From Planctomycetaceae bacterium (lineage in GTDB: Bacteria > Planctomycetota > Planctomycetia > Pirellulales > Lacipirellulaceae), in contig QIKP01000011.1 in NCBI GenBank assembly GCA_003233055.1, positions 124,001 through 188,000 of the forward strand: a DNA stretch of 64,000 nucleotides, read 5' to 3'. Both the position numbers and the translations under genes were made by a program. The number at the start of each line of letters is the position of its first letter. Positions within the stretch are counted from its first letter, which is position 1. The notes under the pieces were generated by a model. That model made no database searches. It had not been told where the DNA came from and worked only from the letters and a program-made list of their open reading frames with translations. Positions 53,705-62,988 of this stretch are shown piece by piece.

Positions 53705-53935
53705 GGAATTTCGTAACCGTTCTGCGACCAGAAGAAGGAACCACGAATCTTACGATTGCAATGCGAGTGCCTGTTTTTTCGGTTGTGCGCGATAGGTGAT
53801 CGGCTGCTAGCGGATATCGAGTGAATGGCCACCAGTTGCCGGCGACGAACAGAATCGTGACCTATGTTTGTTCATGCGTCCCCCTGGAGGGACCAATCGA
53901 ACCGAACGAATCACGATTTTTAACGGAAAAACACC
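53705..53935. other. Gap before cpaA with a fragment of the accacgaat repeat
   Basis: The stretch holds a partial repeat module: GTAACCGTTCTGCGACC at about 53709, then GGAACCACGAATCTTACGAT at about 53739. Beyond it only the cpaA leader is seen. Confidence 0.5.
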
Positions 53936-54511
53936 ATGCTCGACCTGACCCAATGGCAAGAGGCACTCCTGGACAATTGGCACGTTTGGCTCGTCACCGT
54001 CACGCTCGTGGTAGCGGCGGTGATCGACGGCCGGCAACTCAAGGTCCCCAACTGGCTCACGTTTCCCATGGTCCTCACCGGCTGGGTCTATAGCTTTACT
54101 CTCAGCGCCTACCCTGGCTGGGAAGGACTTGGCTACAGCTTGCTCGGGACCGTTGTGGGGCTCGCCGTGCTGATGCCCGCTTACGCCATTGGCGGCATGG
54201 GCGCAGGCGACGTCAAACTGATGGCAGGGATCGGAGCCTGGGTTTGGGTCGAAGCGACCCTCTACTCCTTTGCCGCCTCCGCTGTCGCCGGTGGCATCAT
54301 CGCCGTCGGCATGGTCTTGATCACCAAGAGCTGGGACAAACACCACAACCAGTTCTGGATGATCTGGAACGAAATGATGAGTGTCAAAGACCCTGAAAAA
54401 CTGGCGGCCATTGCTGCCGAGCGGAAGCCAACCATGCTGCTCCTGCCTTATGGCATCCCGATGGCGATCGGCACGATTGCCTACTTTAGCTTCTCCGGGA
54501 TGCTAGCTTAG
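53936..54511 (+). CDS. cpaA: Prepilin peptidase, A24 family (CpaA/TadV)
   Basis: The 191-residue membrane protein is the aspartic peptidase that trims Flp pilin. Its two catalytic Asp lie in VVAAVIDGRQLKVPNWLTFP (first) and AIGGMGAGDVKLMAGIGAWV (GxGD, second). Four to five helices are visible, ending with LLLPYGIPMAIGTIAYFSFS. A longer loop than usual (DKHHNQFWMIWNEMMSVKDP) sits before the last helix. It follows flp and precedes cpaB, as in standard Tad loci. Confidence 0.9.
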   Translation: MLDLTQWQEALLDNWHVWLVTVTLVVAAVIDGRQLKVPNWLTFPMVLTGWVYSFTLSAYPGWEGLGYSLLGTVVGLAVLMPAYAIGGMGAGDVKLMAGIGAWVWVEATLYSFAASAVAGGIIAVGMVLITKSWDKHHNQFWMIWNEMMSVKDPEKLAAIAAERKPTMLLLPYGIPMAIGTIAYFSFSGMLA

Positions 54512-54766
54512 GGCCGGTTGATCGCGCTTCGAGACGTCTCGCTTCGAGATCCATCGCAGAGAAATTACTGGATACCGTACGAGAATCTTGCCGAAGAGAA
54601 ACGACAAGGGTCTCGTATTGCACAGGCATCATGCACCAACGCGCCTTACTAGCCGTTGCGTCGCCAACACGAAATCCTTGCTGACGAGATTGCTTCGGTC
54701 CTTGCCTTCGATGGCATTGCATTCGATGGCAACTTCGGTGGCTTCATTGCTCTTGTAGGGGATCCC

Positions 54767-55843
54767 ATGCGACCAAAGTCCTTGATACTGCTTGCTCTGG
54801 CGCTAGGTTGCGGCCTCGTTGCATCGATTGGTATTAGCCAAGTGATGGACCGCAGTCAAGGCGAGGGTGGTTACGAAACCACTTCGATCTATGTCGCTGT
54901 CCACAATATCAATCTCAACGACCCGATCAACGAAGAAATGGTGTCACTCCAAGAGTGGCCTACGGATAAGATTCCTCAGGGTGCGATCACGCAACTTGAA
55001 GAACTAGCCAACCGCCGTTCCCGTACCACCATCATCGCCGGCGAACCGATCCTCGAAGCCAAGCTCCTCGCCCAGGGAGAAGTTCACGACCCGATCGGAG
55101 AGATTCCCGAAGGAATGCGGCTTAAAACGATCCGCGTCGATGCGGAGAAGAGTGCGGCCGGGCTCCTTAGTCCGGGCGACCGCGTCGATATTCAGTTGTT
55201 TGTCAGTCGCAATCCGAGCGCGGGGATCGCCGCGGCACGCACCAAAGTCATTTTGCAGAACATCCGTGTCTATGCGATCGACCAAACCGTTCAGCGCGCT
55301 GCAGACGGCGGAGAAGGCCGGAACATTGCCAAGACGATCTCCCTGCTGCTCACACCCGCACAAGCGAACAAGATCGCCTTCGCCGAGCAAATTGGCGAAC
55401 TCAATCTGATCCCACGAAATCCCGATGACGATAAAACCATCACCGACGTGGAGATGGACATGGCCTCGCTTTTCAGCGATCACGCGATCAAGAATACTCG
55501 CGAGCAAGAGCAGCAGGCTGGAAACCAGCCGGAAAAGGAACAAGGGAGCTTCTTTGGCGATTTAGTCGCCATGGCGACCAAGACCATGGCCGACCGACCG
55601 CCGTTCGTCATGGAGATCTACGAGGCCGAGGAGCGACGCGAAGTGACGTTCGACCCGCTGACTGGTCGGCCGCTGGAACAATCGACTTCGATGTCCACTT
55701 CCATGCGAGCCGGATCATCGCTGCCGGTCCAGTCGGTCAGCGAGACCCAGGTCCGGTCCGATGCGGCCAAAGCCGCCCAAGAGCAAATGGAAGATTTTCC
55801 GATCGACGAAGCCGATTTCCCGATCGAGTTCCAAGACGAGTGA
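54767..55843 (+). CDS. cpaB: Flp pilus assembly protein CpaB/RcpC
   Basis: The 358-residue protein has one N-terminal helix (SLILLALALGCGLVASIGIS) and then an SAF-like domain: IYVAVHNINLNDPINEEMVS, TTIIAGEPILEAKLLA and the CpaB core MRLKTIRVDAEKSAAGLLSP, GDRVDIQLFVSRN. TISLLLTPAQANKIAFAEQI and GELNLIPRNPDD follow. The C-terminal 120 residues are acidic and variable. CpaB is a periplasmic partner of the Tad secretin. The ATG at 54767, with a GTAGGGGA site, is chosen; the frame extends back to 54656 without similarity. Confidence 0.88.
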   Translation: MRPKSLILLALALGCGLVASIGISQVMDRSQGEGGYETTSIYVAVHNINLNDPINEEMVSLQEWPTDKIPQGAITQLEELANRRSRTTIIAGEPILEAKLLAQGEVHDPIGEIPEGMRLKTIRVDAEKSAAGLLSPGDRVDIQLFVSRNPSAGIAAARTKVILQNIRVYAIDQTVQRAADGGEGRNIAKTISLLLTPAQANKIAFAEQIGELNLIPRNPDDDKTITDVEMDMASLFSDHAIKNTREQEQQAGNQPEKEQGSFFGDLVAMATKTMADRPPFVMEIYEAEERREVTFDPLTGRPLEQSTSMSTSMRAGSSLPVQSVSETQVRSDAAKAAQEQMEDFPIDEADFPIEFQDE

Positions 55844-56066
55844 CCAGCCAAGCTGCAACGAACCGCACTGAGACCAATCGTGATACAGGGGGGCCAACGC
55901 CCCGACGAAGGAGAGATTTGTTGGCAGTCGGGTGACTGCCCGCGTTGGGAACGATCGACCAGGGAAGGTTGAACGAGCCGAGCGTGATCCTGGGGGGAAT
56001 GGCGATGCCGTCGGTGGCACACGCCTCACGTACGCCTTACCGCGTGCAGACAAAGGAAGTACAGGG

Positions 56067-58001
56067 ATGTACGAACACATGATGGATCTTAGCACGCGCT
56101 CCTGGCGCTCTCTGGTGAGCACCACACTTGCCCTCCTCGTCACGCTCACGTGGGGAGGAGTCTCCAGCGCACAAGATTTCAGCACCGTCGGGTTGGGTTC
56201 CCCCAAGATCATTCGTAAGATCAGCCAGCAGAGCGAACGCCTGGAGATGACGACCAATTCGAGTCGCATTCTCACACTCGACATGAGCATCCCGCGCGTT
56301 CAGGTCAACAACCCCGAACTCGTGGCGGTGACCCCCCTCTCGGCGACACAGATTCAGATCTCCGCCAAGAAGCCGGGCGTCACGCAGGTCAACCTGTGGG
56401 ACTCCGACAAGAAGATCCACACCATCGACGTGATTATCTACGGCGATGTCCGGGAGCTGGAGGTGGCCCTCCAGACACAGTTCCCCAACTCGTCGGTCGA
56501 GGTCCGGAAATACAGCCAGAGCCTCATGCTGACCGGATTCGTCGATAGTCCCGACCATGTCAACCCGATCATGCGGCTGGCGGAGGACTACGCTCCGAAG
56601 GTCATCAACAACCTGCAAGTCGGCGGTGTGCAGCAGGTGCTACTCAAGGTGAAGCTTTACGAGGTGTCGCGGACTAAGCTCCGCCGGCTCGGTGTCGACT
56701 TCGCCCACCTCTCCAGCGGCGGCGGATTTATCGCGTCAAGACCAAGTGGACTCATTTCGGCCGTGACTTCCGCTGGGGGAGTGACCACCGTCGCCGATAC
56801 GGGCGGTGCCACGCTCGAGTTTGGCCTCGTGAGCGGCAACAACACTTTCTTTGGGTTCCTCGACGCCTTGGAGCAGAACAACATCGCGAAGGTCCTCGCC
56901 GAGCCAAACATCGTCGCCATTAGCGGCAGGCCGGCACAGTTCCTCGAAGGGGGTGAAATCCCCATCCTCGTGCCTCAGGGTCTCGGAGTTTCCACCATCG
57001 AGTACAAACCTTTCGGCACCGAAGTCGACTTCTTGCCGATCGTCCTGGGGAACGGGAACATTCGCCTGGAGGTTCGCCCTCGAGTGAGCGACATCGACAA
57101 TAGCATCGGCGTCGTTCTCAATGGTGCGACCATCCCCGGATTCCGGGTCCGGCAGGCCGACACGGCCGTCGAGATGAAGGCGGGGCAGACGTTTGCCCTC
57201 GCCGGGTTGATCCAGCGACGTACCGAGTCGATCAAGCGAGGGCTGCCCTTCGTCTCCGACATCCCGTTCATTGGTGTCCCCTTCCGTAGTGTCGAGGAAC
57301 GGGTGAACGAAATCGAACTGCTGATTCTCGTGACGCCCGAATTCGTCGACGCGATGGACCCGCACGAAGTCCCGGAATGTTTTCCTGGGAGCGGCACCAT
57401 GTCGCCCGGCAGCGGCGCGCTCTACTGCGGCGGTCGCCTAGAAGTCCCGAACGCCTACGGCCCCTGTGGCCCCGAGGGATGTGGTTCTCAGGGGTGTAGT
57501 TCTCAGGGATGTTCTGAGGGCGACCCTCGCTGTGGAAACAACCTTTCCAACGTCGGCGAAGGCTATCCGAGCGACAACCGGCCGACCGACTTCTATCCAG
57601 GCGACGCCGTCCCCAGTAATGCCGTCCCCAGTAACGTCATTCCGGTCGGGCCAGGGAATTTCGGGCCGGAAAACATCCCGCAAGGCCCCGCCTTTGGCGA
57701 AGGGATGCCGCAGAACGAGAACCTGGTTCCGACGCCTGCCGACGGATCGATCCATGGAACGCTTCGGATGCCCCACGGAGCTCAGCTCCAGCAGTCTCGT
57801 GCGGGGAGTCCCTATCGTCAGGCAGCGCAATCGCCGATCCTGAGCCCTGGTTACGCTGCCCAGCAGCCGGCCGAGTACCGCCGGGCAGCGGAACAGACCG
57901 CTCCACCTGTCGGCCCGCCATCTGTCAGCCCGCCATCGGGGCGTGCTGGTTATGCGGCCGAGGGGGGATTGATCGGTCCAGTCGGCTATGAAGTGGAATA
58001 A
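56067..58001 (+). CDS. cpaC: Tad secretin CpaC/RcpA with Cys-rich C-terminal tail
   Basis: The 644-residue outer-membrane secretin has a signal peptide (LVSTTLALLVTLTWGGVSSA), an N-terminal pilus domain (LTLDMSIPRVQVNNPELVAV, KPGVTQVNLWDSDKKIHTID), a BON-like region, and the secretin core: VLLKVKLYEVSRTKLRRLGV, VLAEPNIVAISGRPAQFLEG, GEIPILVPQG, VEMKAGQTFALAGLIQRRTE and EIELLILVTPEFVDAMDP. After about residue 440 comes a non-standard tail of 200 residues with a Cys/Gly segment (CGPEGCGSQGCSSQGCSEGD) and a Pro/Ala/Gln-rich end. The start at 56067 is preceded by AAAGGAAG. Confidence 0.9.
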   Translation: MYEHMMDLSTRSWRSLVSTTLALLVTLTWGGVSSAQDFSTVGLGSPKIIRKISQQSERLEMTTNSSRILTLDMSIPRVQVNNPELVAVTPLSATQIQISAKKPGVTQVNLWDSDKKIHTIDVIIYGDVRELEVALQTQFPNSSVEVRKYSQSLMLTGFVDSPDHVNPIMRLAEDYAPKVINNLQVGGVQQVLLKVKLYEVSRTKLRRLGVDFAHLSSGGGFIASRPSGLISAVTSAGGVTTVADTGGATLEFGLVSGNNTFFGFLDALEQNNIAKVLAEPNIVAISGRPAQFLEGGEIPILVPQGLGVSTIEYKPFGTEVDFLPIVLGNGNIRLEVRPRVSDIDNSIGVVLNGATIPGFRVRQADTAVEMKAGQTFALAGLIQRRTESIKRGLPFVSDIPFIGVPFRSVEERVNEIELLILVTPEFVDAMDPHEVPECFPGSGTMSPGSGALYCGGRLEVPNAYGPCGPEGCGSQGCSSQGCSEGDPRCGNNLSNVGEGYPSDNRPTDFYPGDAVPSNAVPSNVIPVGPGNFGPENIPQGPAFGEGMPQNENLVPTPADGSIHGTLRMPHGAQLQQSRAGSPYRQAAQSPILSPGYAAQQPAEYRRAAEQTAPPVGPPSVSPPSGRAGYAAEGGLIGPVGYEVE

Positions 58002-58211
58002 CAGGGGTGGAATCCTACGGGGGACCGCAGCCGAGGGAGGCGTCGCCCCGTGCCTATCCACACCGTTTCGCACGAATCGAGCCCCTTTGGCCCGGTGCGC
58101 ACTCTCTGTAAGCTACGCTTCTAACGATAGAGGCAAACTCCGTTGAGGTCTGTGCGCCAGGCCGGGGGGTGCTGCCCGCTGTTTTGATCCCCTTCGTCGA
58201 AATCCGCCTCC

Positions 58212-59456
58212 ATGAGCAATGTCCTCCGCATCGCCGTCGTCGATCCCAATGACGCGACACGAGAAGTCTTGAAGTCGACCCTGGTCGGCCTCGATACCGT
58301 GTGGCTGGAAGCGGAGTGTTCCCGATACGCCTTCTTTCAAGATGTCACCAAACAGACCAGTCCCGAGATCGCACTGATCAACCTGGATAGCGACCCCGAC
58401 GCGGCCGTTCAGCTCATCGAACAACTGGGCAAAACCAACCCCGAACTCCCGGTGCTGGTGGTCAGTAGCTCGACCGATGGAGGCTTGATCCTTCGCACGA
58501 TGCGAGCAGGAGCCAAGGAGTTCCTCACCCAGCCGCTCAAGCCGGAAGAACTGGCGGCGGCCGTGGATCGCGTTTTCCAGCATCGTTCGGGGCAGCAAGG
58601 GGGCAGCCGGCGTTCGGGCTGCCAAGTCATCACGATCGCTGGCGTCACCGGGGGGGTCGGCTCCACCAGTCTGGCAGTGAATCTTGGATGTGCCCTCGCT
58701 TCGGACCCTGAAAAATCCGTGGTGTTGGTCGATCTGGATCTCGCCGTAGGCGACGCCGACGTCTTTCTCGATACGGTTCCCGAGTACACCCTTACGGATG
58801 TGGCTCAGAACATCGCGCGACTCGACTTCACGCTACTGAAGAGATCCCTGACCAAGCATAGTTCCGGGCTTCACCTGCTTCCTAGGCCGGTGCAGTTGGA
58901 GGATTCCCAACACATTTCGGTCGACGACTTGCAGCGAGTACTGGGTCTCCTCAAGGCGACCTTTACCCATCTGATCATCGACACCTCCAAAGCCTTTACC
59001 CCGCTCGACATGCAGGCCATTGAGATGGCGACCGACGTCCTCGTGGTAACCCAACTCGACTTGCCTTGCTTACGGAACATTGTGCGGCTGATGGCGTCGT
59101 TCAAAAACTCGGAGCAACTCGAAGACAAAATCAAAATCATCGTCAATCGTGCCGGCCACGGGACGGGGCAAATCAGCGTCAAGAAAGCCGAAGAAACCCT
59201 TGGCTGTGACATTTTCTGGCAAATACCGAACGACTACCGGACGATGGTCGAAGTCCGCAACAACGGAGTGCCCCTCTTGGAGCAAGCCCCCAAGGCGGCG
59301 ATCACTCAGTCGATCTCCCAAATCGCTGCGACCCTCTCGGGAGGGTCAACCGAATCGGAGGGGGACGACGCCGCGGGCAAGTCCCGAAGCTGGCGCAATC
59401 TCTGGTCGGGCGGACGAAACTCCAAAGCCGAAGAAACCTCGGCAGCCGAATCTTGA
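58212..59456 (+). CDS. cpaE: CpaE/TadZ-like ATPase with pseudo-receiver domain
   Basis: The 414-residue protein has an N-terminal receiver-like domain (residues 5-120; VVDPND present but the phosphosite region reads ALINLDSDP) and a MinD/ParA-type ATPase domain. The deviant Walker A is GVTGGVGSTSLAVNLGCALA (residues 144-163), lacking both signature lysines; VVLVDLDLAVGDADVFLDTV and FTHLIIDTSKAFTPLDMQAI follow. Like TadZ, it likely places the pilus machine at a site in the cell. It is the last plus-strand gene of the Tad arm; the ATPase cpaF does not follow as usual. Confidence 0.88.
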   Translation: MSNVLRIAVVDPNDATREVLKSTLVGLDTVWLEAECSRYAFFQDVTKQTSPEIALINLDSDPDAAVQLIEQLGKTNPELPVLVVSSSTDGGLILRTMRAGAKEFLTQPLKPEELAAAVDRVFQHRSGQQGGSRRSGCQVITIAGVTGGVGSTSLAVNLGCALASDPEKSVVLVDLDLAVGDADVFLDTVPEYTLTDVAQNIARLDFTLLKRSLTKHSSGLHLLPRPVQLEDSQHISVDDLQRVLGLLKATFTHLIIDTSKAFTPLDMQAIEMATDVLVVTQLDLPCLRNIVRLMASFKNSEQLEDKIKIIVNRAGHGTGQISVKKAEETLGCDIFWQIPNDYRTMVEVRNNGVPLLEQAPKAAITQSISQIAATLSGGSTESEGDDAAGKSRSWRNLWSGGRNSKAEETSAAES

Positions 59457-59530
59457 GCGCGCCAACAAGCGTTCGCGTTCGTTAGCCACAGGCGGAAGCC
59501 GCGGTTTTTCAAGTCCAGACCGCGTCGCCC

Positions 59531-59556
59531 CCCGACGAGGCGTAGCTCGTCGGCTA
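59531..59556. repeat. Family F repeat
   Basis: CCCGACGAGGCGTAGCTCGT plus CGGCTA, immediately before the GGAGG ribosome site of the lactonase gene. Confidence 0.88.
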
Positions 59557-59627
59557 GGGAGGATAACCTGAGCGACTTCCATGAAAAACGGCCGGGCGGA
59601 GGCAAGGGGTCTCTCACGCTACTTGTC

Positions 59628-60785
59628 GTGATCGCGTCGATAGGGTTCTTACCCACCGACGCCGCGAACACCGACGCCGCGCCCACGGATGCCGCGCCCG
59701 CCACCCACAAGGAGCACCGGATGCTTATCGGAACGTCCGTCCGCGAAAACGGAATCTACGCTTGCACCCTAAATTCCGACACGGGGGAATTGAGCGAGAC
59801 CAAGCCGGTGGGCGATGCCCCGAGGCCAAGCTTCTTAGCGCTCCACCCGACGAGGCCCATCGTCTACGCGGTGACGACCGAAGCCGAAACACCCAGCGGC
59901 GGCGTGCGTGCGTTTCGATTTTCCGCCGACTCCGAGCAACTCCTACCGATCGGCCTGCAACCGACGGGCGACCACGGCGCGACCCACCTGGCCGTCACGC
60001 CCGACGCAACGAGCCTGATCGTCGTTCATTACTCGGGCGGTAGCACGACTCGGCTGCCGCTGTCGACGGAGGGAACGATCGAACCCCGAGCCGCGTTGGT
60101 TGCCCATCAAGGTTCCAGCCTCCACGCAAGTCGGCAAAGCGAGCCTCACGCCCATGGCATCGCCATCGACTCGAGCGGCCAGTTCGCCTGCGTCGCCGAT
60201 CTGGGCACCGACGAAGTGATCGTTTACCGCTTGCCCCGTAACGATCTCCCCGACAACGACCTCCCCAGCAGCGATTTAAAACGACTCTCCGCCTGGAAAG
60301 CCCAACCAGGGGCCGGGCCACGCCATCTGGCCTTTCATCCTAACGAGAAGTGGCTTTACTCGATCAACGAACTCGACTCAACGATGTCGGTGCTCGAATT
60401 CAACGGCCCCGAAGGCAAGCTGACTGAATTGCAAACGCTCTCGACGCTGCCGGACGGTTTCGAGGGCGAAAACTCCACGGCGGAGGTCGTCGTCCACCCG
60501 AACGGCAAATTCCTCTACGGCTCCAATCGGGGCCACGACAGCACGGCCCTCTTTGCCATCGCTAGCGAAACGGGGCGATTGACCCTGGTCGAGACCACAC
60601 CGACCGGCGGCCAGCACCCTCGCTTCATCGGCCTCGACCCGACGGGCCAGTTTCTCATCGTTGCCAACCGCGACTCCAACAATCTGGTTTCGTTCCGCGT
60701 GGATGCCCAGACCGGTCGCCTCGACCCGACCGGCTACGAGACGATCGTGCCGAAGCCCGTCTGCGTGGTCTTTCCCCGAAGGTAA
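59628..60785 (+). CDS. Lactonase family protein (6-phosphogluconolactonase YbhE-like beta-propeller)
   Basis: The 385-residue product is a seven-bladed propeller of the Pgl/YbhE type: MLIGTSVRENGIYACTLNSD, FLALHPTRPIVYAVTTEAE, EPHAHGIAIDSSGQFACVAD, GAGPRHLAFHPNEKWLYSIN, ELDSTMSVLEFNG and GGQHPRFIGLDPTGQFLIVA. Members hydrolyse 6-phosphogluconolactone or related lactones. The N-terminus is uncertain: the GTG at 59628 splits a signal-like stretch (GSLTLLVVIASIGFLPTDAA), which a CTG at 59568 with GGAGG upstream would include, suggesting export. It sits inside the Tad locus, between its two arms. Confidence 0.82.
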   Translation: MIASIGFLPTDAANTDAAPTDAAPATHKEHRMLIGTSVRENGIYACTLNSDTGELSETKPVGDAPRPSFLALHPTRPIVYAVTTEAETPSGGVRAFRFSADSEQLLPIGLQPTGDHGATHLAVTPDATSLIVVHYSGGSTTRLPLSTEGTIEPRAALVAHQGSSLHASRQSEPHAHGIAIDSSGQFACVADLGTDEVIVYRLPRNDLPDNDLPSSDLKRLSAWKAQPGAGPRHLAFHPNEKWLYSINELDSTMSVLEFNGPEGKLTELQTLSTLPDGFEGENSTAEVVVHPNGKFLYGSNRGHDSTALFAIASETGRLTLVETTPTGGQHPRFIGLDPTGQFLIVANRDSNNLVSFRVDAQTGRLDPTGYETIVPKPVCVVFPRR

Positions 60786-60887
60786 GAGAGAAGGAACCAC
60801 GGATCTTACGGATCCAACGGATCGGGCGCAACAAACGGAACCCCTGGCGGAGTCGGCCAACGGAAGGCTCTCAGCAGGGGGCCCAGC

Positions 60888-61688
60888 TTATCGGCCCAGC
60901 TTATCGGACGGGGCACTTACAAAATCGACGGCGGTGGCTCCCAGAACTTGACGCGACTGACGGTGTTGGACGTAAGCAATCACGCGCGCGGAAGAGGCGG
61001 ACAGCCCTTGGGGCAAAGTCAGCTCGACCTTTCCTGAAGGCTTATCGAGCGACACACTCTGCAAGGCTCGGACCACGTTCACGTGAGCCAAATCGTGGCC
61101 GGCGTTTTCTCCACGCAAAACGCTGTTCTCCACCGCTTTCTGAACGAGAGCGATGTTCAGTACAGCGGTCGGCTGATCGACCGTGACCTTGTATCGAACC
61201 GTCCCCATTCGACCGTCGCCGCTCATCGTCGCTTGCAAGTGGAGGGTGGTGCCAGCCGGGCTCTTCAGCGCCGCTTTCAAAGCTTGCATCGCCTCGCTAC
61301 GTCGCGAGCCGACAAATTCGGTCTTTCCGTTGACGATCATCTGCGGAGTGTAGATGCGGCGAGCTTGGAAGGATGGAGCGTACTCACGTTGGCGCGCCGT
61401 AAACTCTGGGCGACTAAACGGATCGGCCCAGCCAAGCGAGTTCCAATAATCGACGTGAAACGAAAGGCAATAGACGGGTTGCCCCTTCTTTTCACCCCAC
61501 GCATGGATCTTGGCCAAAACATCGTCGGCCGACGGGCAACTGCTGCAGCCTTGAGACGTGAACAATTCCACGACAGCCACCCCCCGCGAGGTAGCCGGTT
61601 CGTCCGCCGTAGCGGTGACCTGAAAAGATCCGGCTCCGCAGCTCCACAAAACGAAACCGAAAATGACAAAGCAGAGAGAACGGAACAT
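60888..61688 (-). CDS. DUF1223 thioredoxin-like secreted protein
   Basis: The 266-residue protein has a signal or lipoprotein-type N-terminus (MFRSLCFVIFGFVLWSCGAG) and the DUF1223 domain: AVVELFTSQGCSSCPSADDV with the CxxC pair, CLSFHVDYWNSLGWADPFSR, FTARQREYAPSFQARRIYTP and QMIVNGKTEFVGSRRSEAMQ. It resembles thioredoxin-fold proteins acting outside the cytoplasm, but the substrate is unknown. The start at 61688 gives a better signal than 61727. It is convergent with the lactonase and on the same strand as tadC, which lies upstream of it. Confidence 0.8.
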   Translation of the reverse strand: MFRSLCFVIFGFVLWSCGAGSFQVTATADEPATSRGVAVVELFTSQGCSSCPSADDVLAKIHAWGEKKGQPVYCLSFHVDYWNSLGWADPFSRPEFTARQREYAPSFQARRIYTPQMIVNGKTEFVGSRRSEAMQALKAALKSPAGTTLHLQATMSGDGRMGTVRYKVTVDQPTAVLNIALVQKAVENSVLRGENAGHDLAHVNVVRALQSVSLDKPSGKVELTLPQGLSASSARVIAYVQHRQSRQVLGATAVDFVSAPSDKLGR

Positions 61689-61834
61689 GGCGAGACGTTT
61701 CCAAAGTAAGGGAACACTTCCCATCATGTTAGGGCGAACAACGCAGGCAGTCTGTAAGATGGAACACCGAGAAGCCCGTCAGTGGTTTCCACGCGTAGAG
61801 AAAGACGATTAACGCAAGACCGCGAGGCCCCCTT

Positions 61835-61857
61835 CTGGCGATGCCGCTTCAGCGGCA
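61835..61857. repeat. Family I palindrome, copy 2
   Basis: CTGGCGATGCCGCTTCAGCG plus GCA, the complement of 50647-50669, in the gap between the DUF1223 gene and the tadC stop. Confidence 0.7.
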
Positions 61858-61919
61858 GGCGCGTCAGCCCCAAGGCCCCGAGGTGCCAACACGCCAACAC
61901 GCCAACCAATCAGCCGCGG

Positions 61920-62888
61920 CTACTGGTTGCCTTGCATGGCGGGGAACATCTCGTTGACCATGGTGATCGCGGCGGGGCCGACGAGGACAACGAAAATTGC
62001 GGGGAAGATGAAGATGACCAGGGGGAAGATCAACTTGACGGCGGTCTTTGCCGCCTTTTCTTCCGCCATTTGGCTTCGTCTCGTTCGCATCGAGTCGCTT
62101 TGGACTCGGAGTGCTTGGGCAACGCTGGAACCGAATTTATCGGCTTGGATAAGGATCGCCGACAAGGCTCTCAGGTCGTCGACACCGGTCCGTTGGCCCA
62201 ATTCATGGAGGACCGTGTTACGTGCGGAGCCCATCTGGAGTTGGAGGTTGGCGAGGCCAAACTCTTCGGCCAAGATGAGATAGCTTTTCTTCATTTCCTC
62301 GGCGACTTTTCTCATCGCTTGGTCGAGCCCGAGCCCTGCTTCGACGCAGACGACCATCAGGTCGAGCGCATCGGGCAATCCGTAGAAGATGGCGTCTTGG
62401 CGGCTTTTCTTTCGGAACCAGACAACGATATCGGGAAGGAAAAACAAGACGCCGGAGATGGCGACGGTATACATCCCGGCCTCTCGGGTGATGCCTTTGA
62501 AGTAAAGCATCGATCCGCCACTGGCCATGAATCCGATGGCGAGACAGAAGATCTTGGTTCCGAGAAAGATGGTGACGGCGTTCTCGCCTCGGAAGCCTCC
62601 ATGCTGCAACCGTTGCTTGATTTTCCCTGCTTCGGCCTCGGTCTTGGGCTGCAGCGGTGCGGAGAGTTTGGGGGAGGCTTTGGCGATGAGCCGGGTCATC
62701 GAATCGGAAGCGCTGGATCCGCCACGTGCTCGCCCTCCTCCGTCTTGAAACTCGTCGAGCCTTTCTTCGGCGCGGGACTTGCCGCCTCCTCCGAGGAATT
62801 CCATGGCAAGCCAGACCCCCAGGGCGACCATTCCGAAGATGGCGATCTGGGTGAGCAGGGAGCTACTGATGAGTGCAACCGTGAACAT
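61920..62888 (-). CDS. tadC: Tad inner-membrane protein TadC
   Basis: The 322-residue protein carries the T2SSF/GspF-like domain: IFYGLPDALDLMVVCVEAGL then GLDQAMRKVAEEM, and RTGVDDLRALSAILIQADKF then GSSVAQALRVQSDSMR. Hydrophobic segments lie at both ends (TVALISSSLLTQIAIFGMVA; KLIFPLVIFIFPAIFVVLVG). A Gly-rich linker with a DGGGRARGGSS stretch occupies residues about 50-70. It follows tadB on the minus strand and is part of the motor platform of the Tad pilus. The ATG at 62888 is chosen because upstream sequence is repeat-derived. Confidence 0.9.
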   Translation of the reverse strand: MFTVALISSSLLTQIAIFGMVALGVWLAMEFLGGGGKSRAEERLDEFQDGGGRARGGSSASDSMTRLIAKASPKLSAPLQPKTEAEAGKIKQRLQHGGFRGENAVTIFLGTKIFCLAIGFMASGGSMLYFKGITREAGMYTVAISGVLFFLPDIVVWFRKKSRQDAIFYGLPDALDLMVVCVEAGLGLDQAMRKVAEEMKKSYLILAEEFGLANLQLQMGSARNTVLHELGQRTGVDDLRALSAILIQADKFGSSVAQALRVQSDSMRTRRSQMAEEKAAKTAVKLIFPLVIFIFPAIFVVLVGPAAITMVNEMFPAMQGNQ

Positions 62889-62927
62889 GACTTTTGCAGG
62901 TGTTGGGTGTTGGTTGGGAGAGCGTCG

Positions 62928-62950
62928 TTGGCGATGCCGCTTCAGCGGCG
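62928..62950. repeat. Family I palindrome, copy 3
   Basis: TTGGCGATGCCGCTTCAGCG plus GCG between tadB and tadC, followed by a tandem of GTTCGTTGTTCG. Confidence 0.7.
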
Positions 62951-62988
62951 GCGTTCGTTGTTCGTTGTTCGGCGTTCGTTCGCTTGAG

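Noticed and set aside
61782-62987. Plus-strand frame of 401 residues opposite tadC
   Set aside because: It is an antisense shadow; TadC on the minus strand has clear T2SSF motifs.
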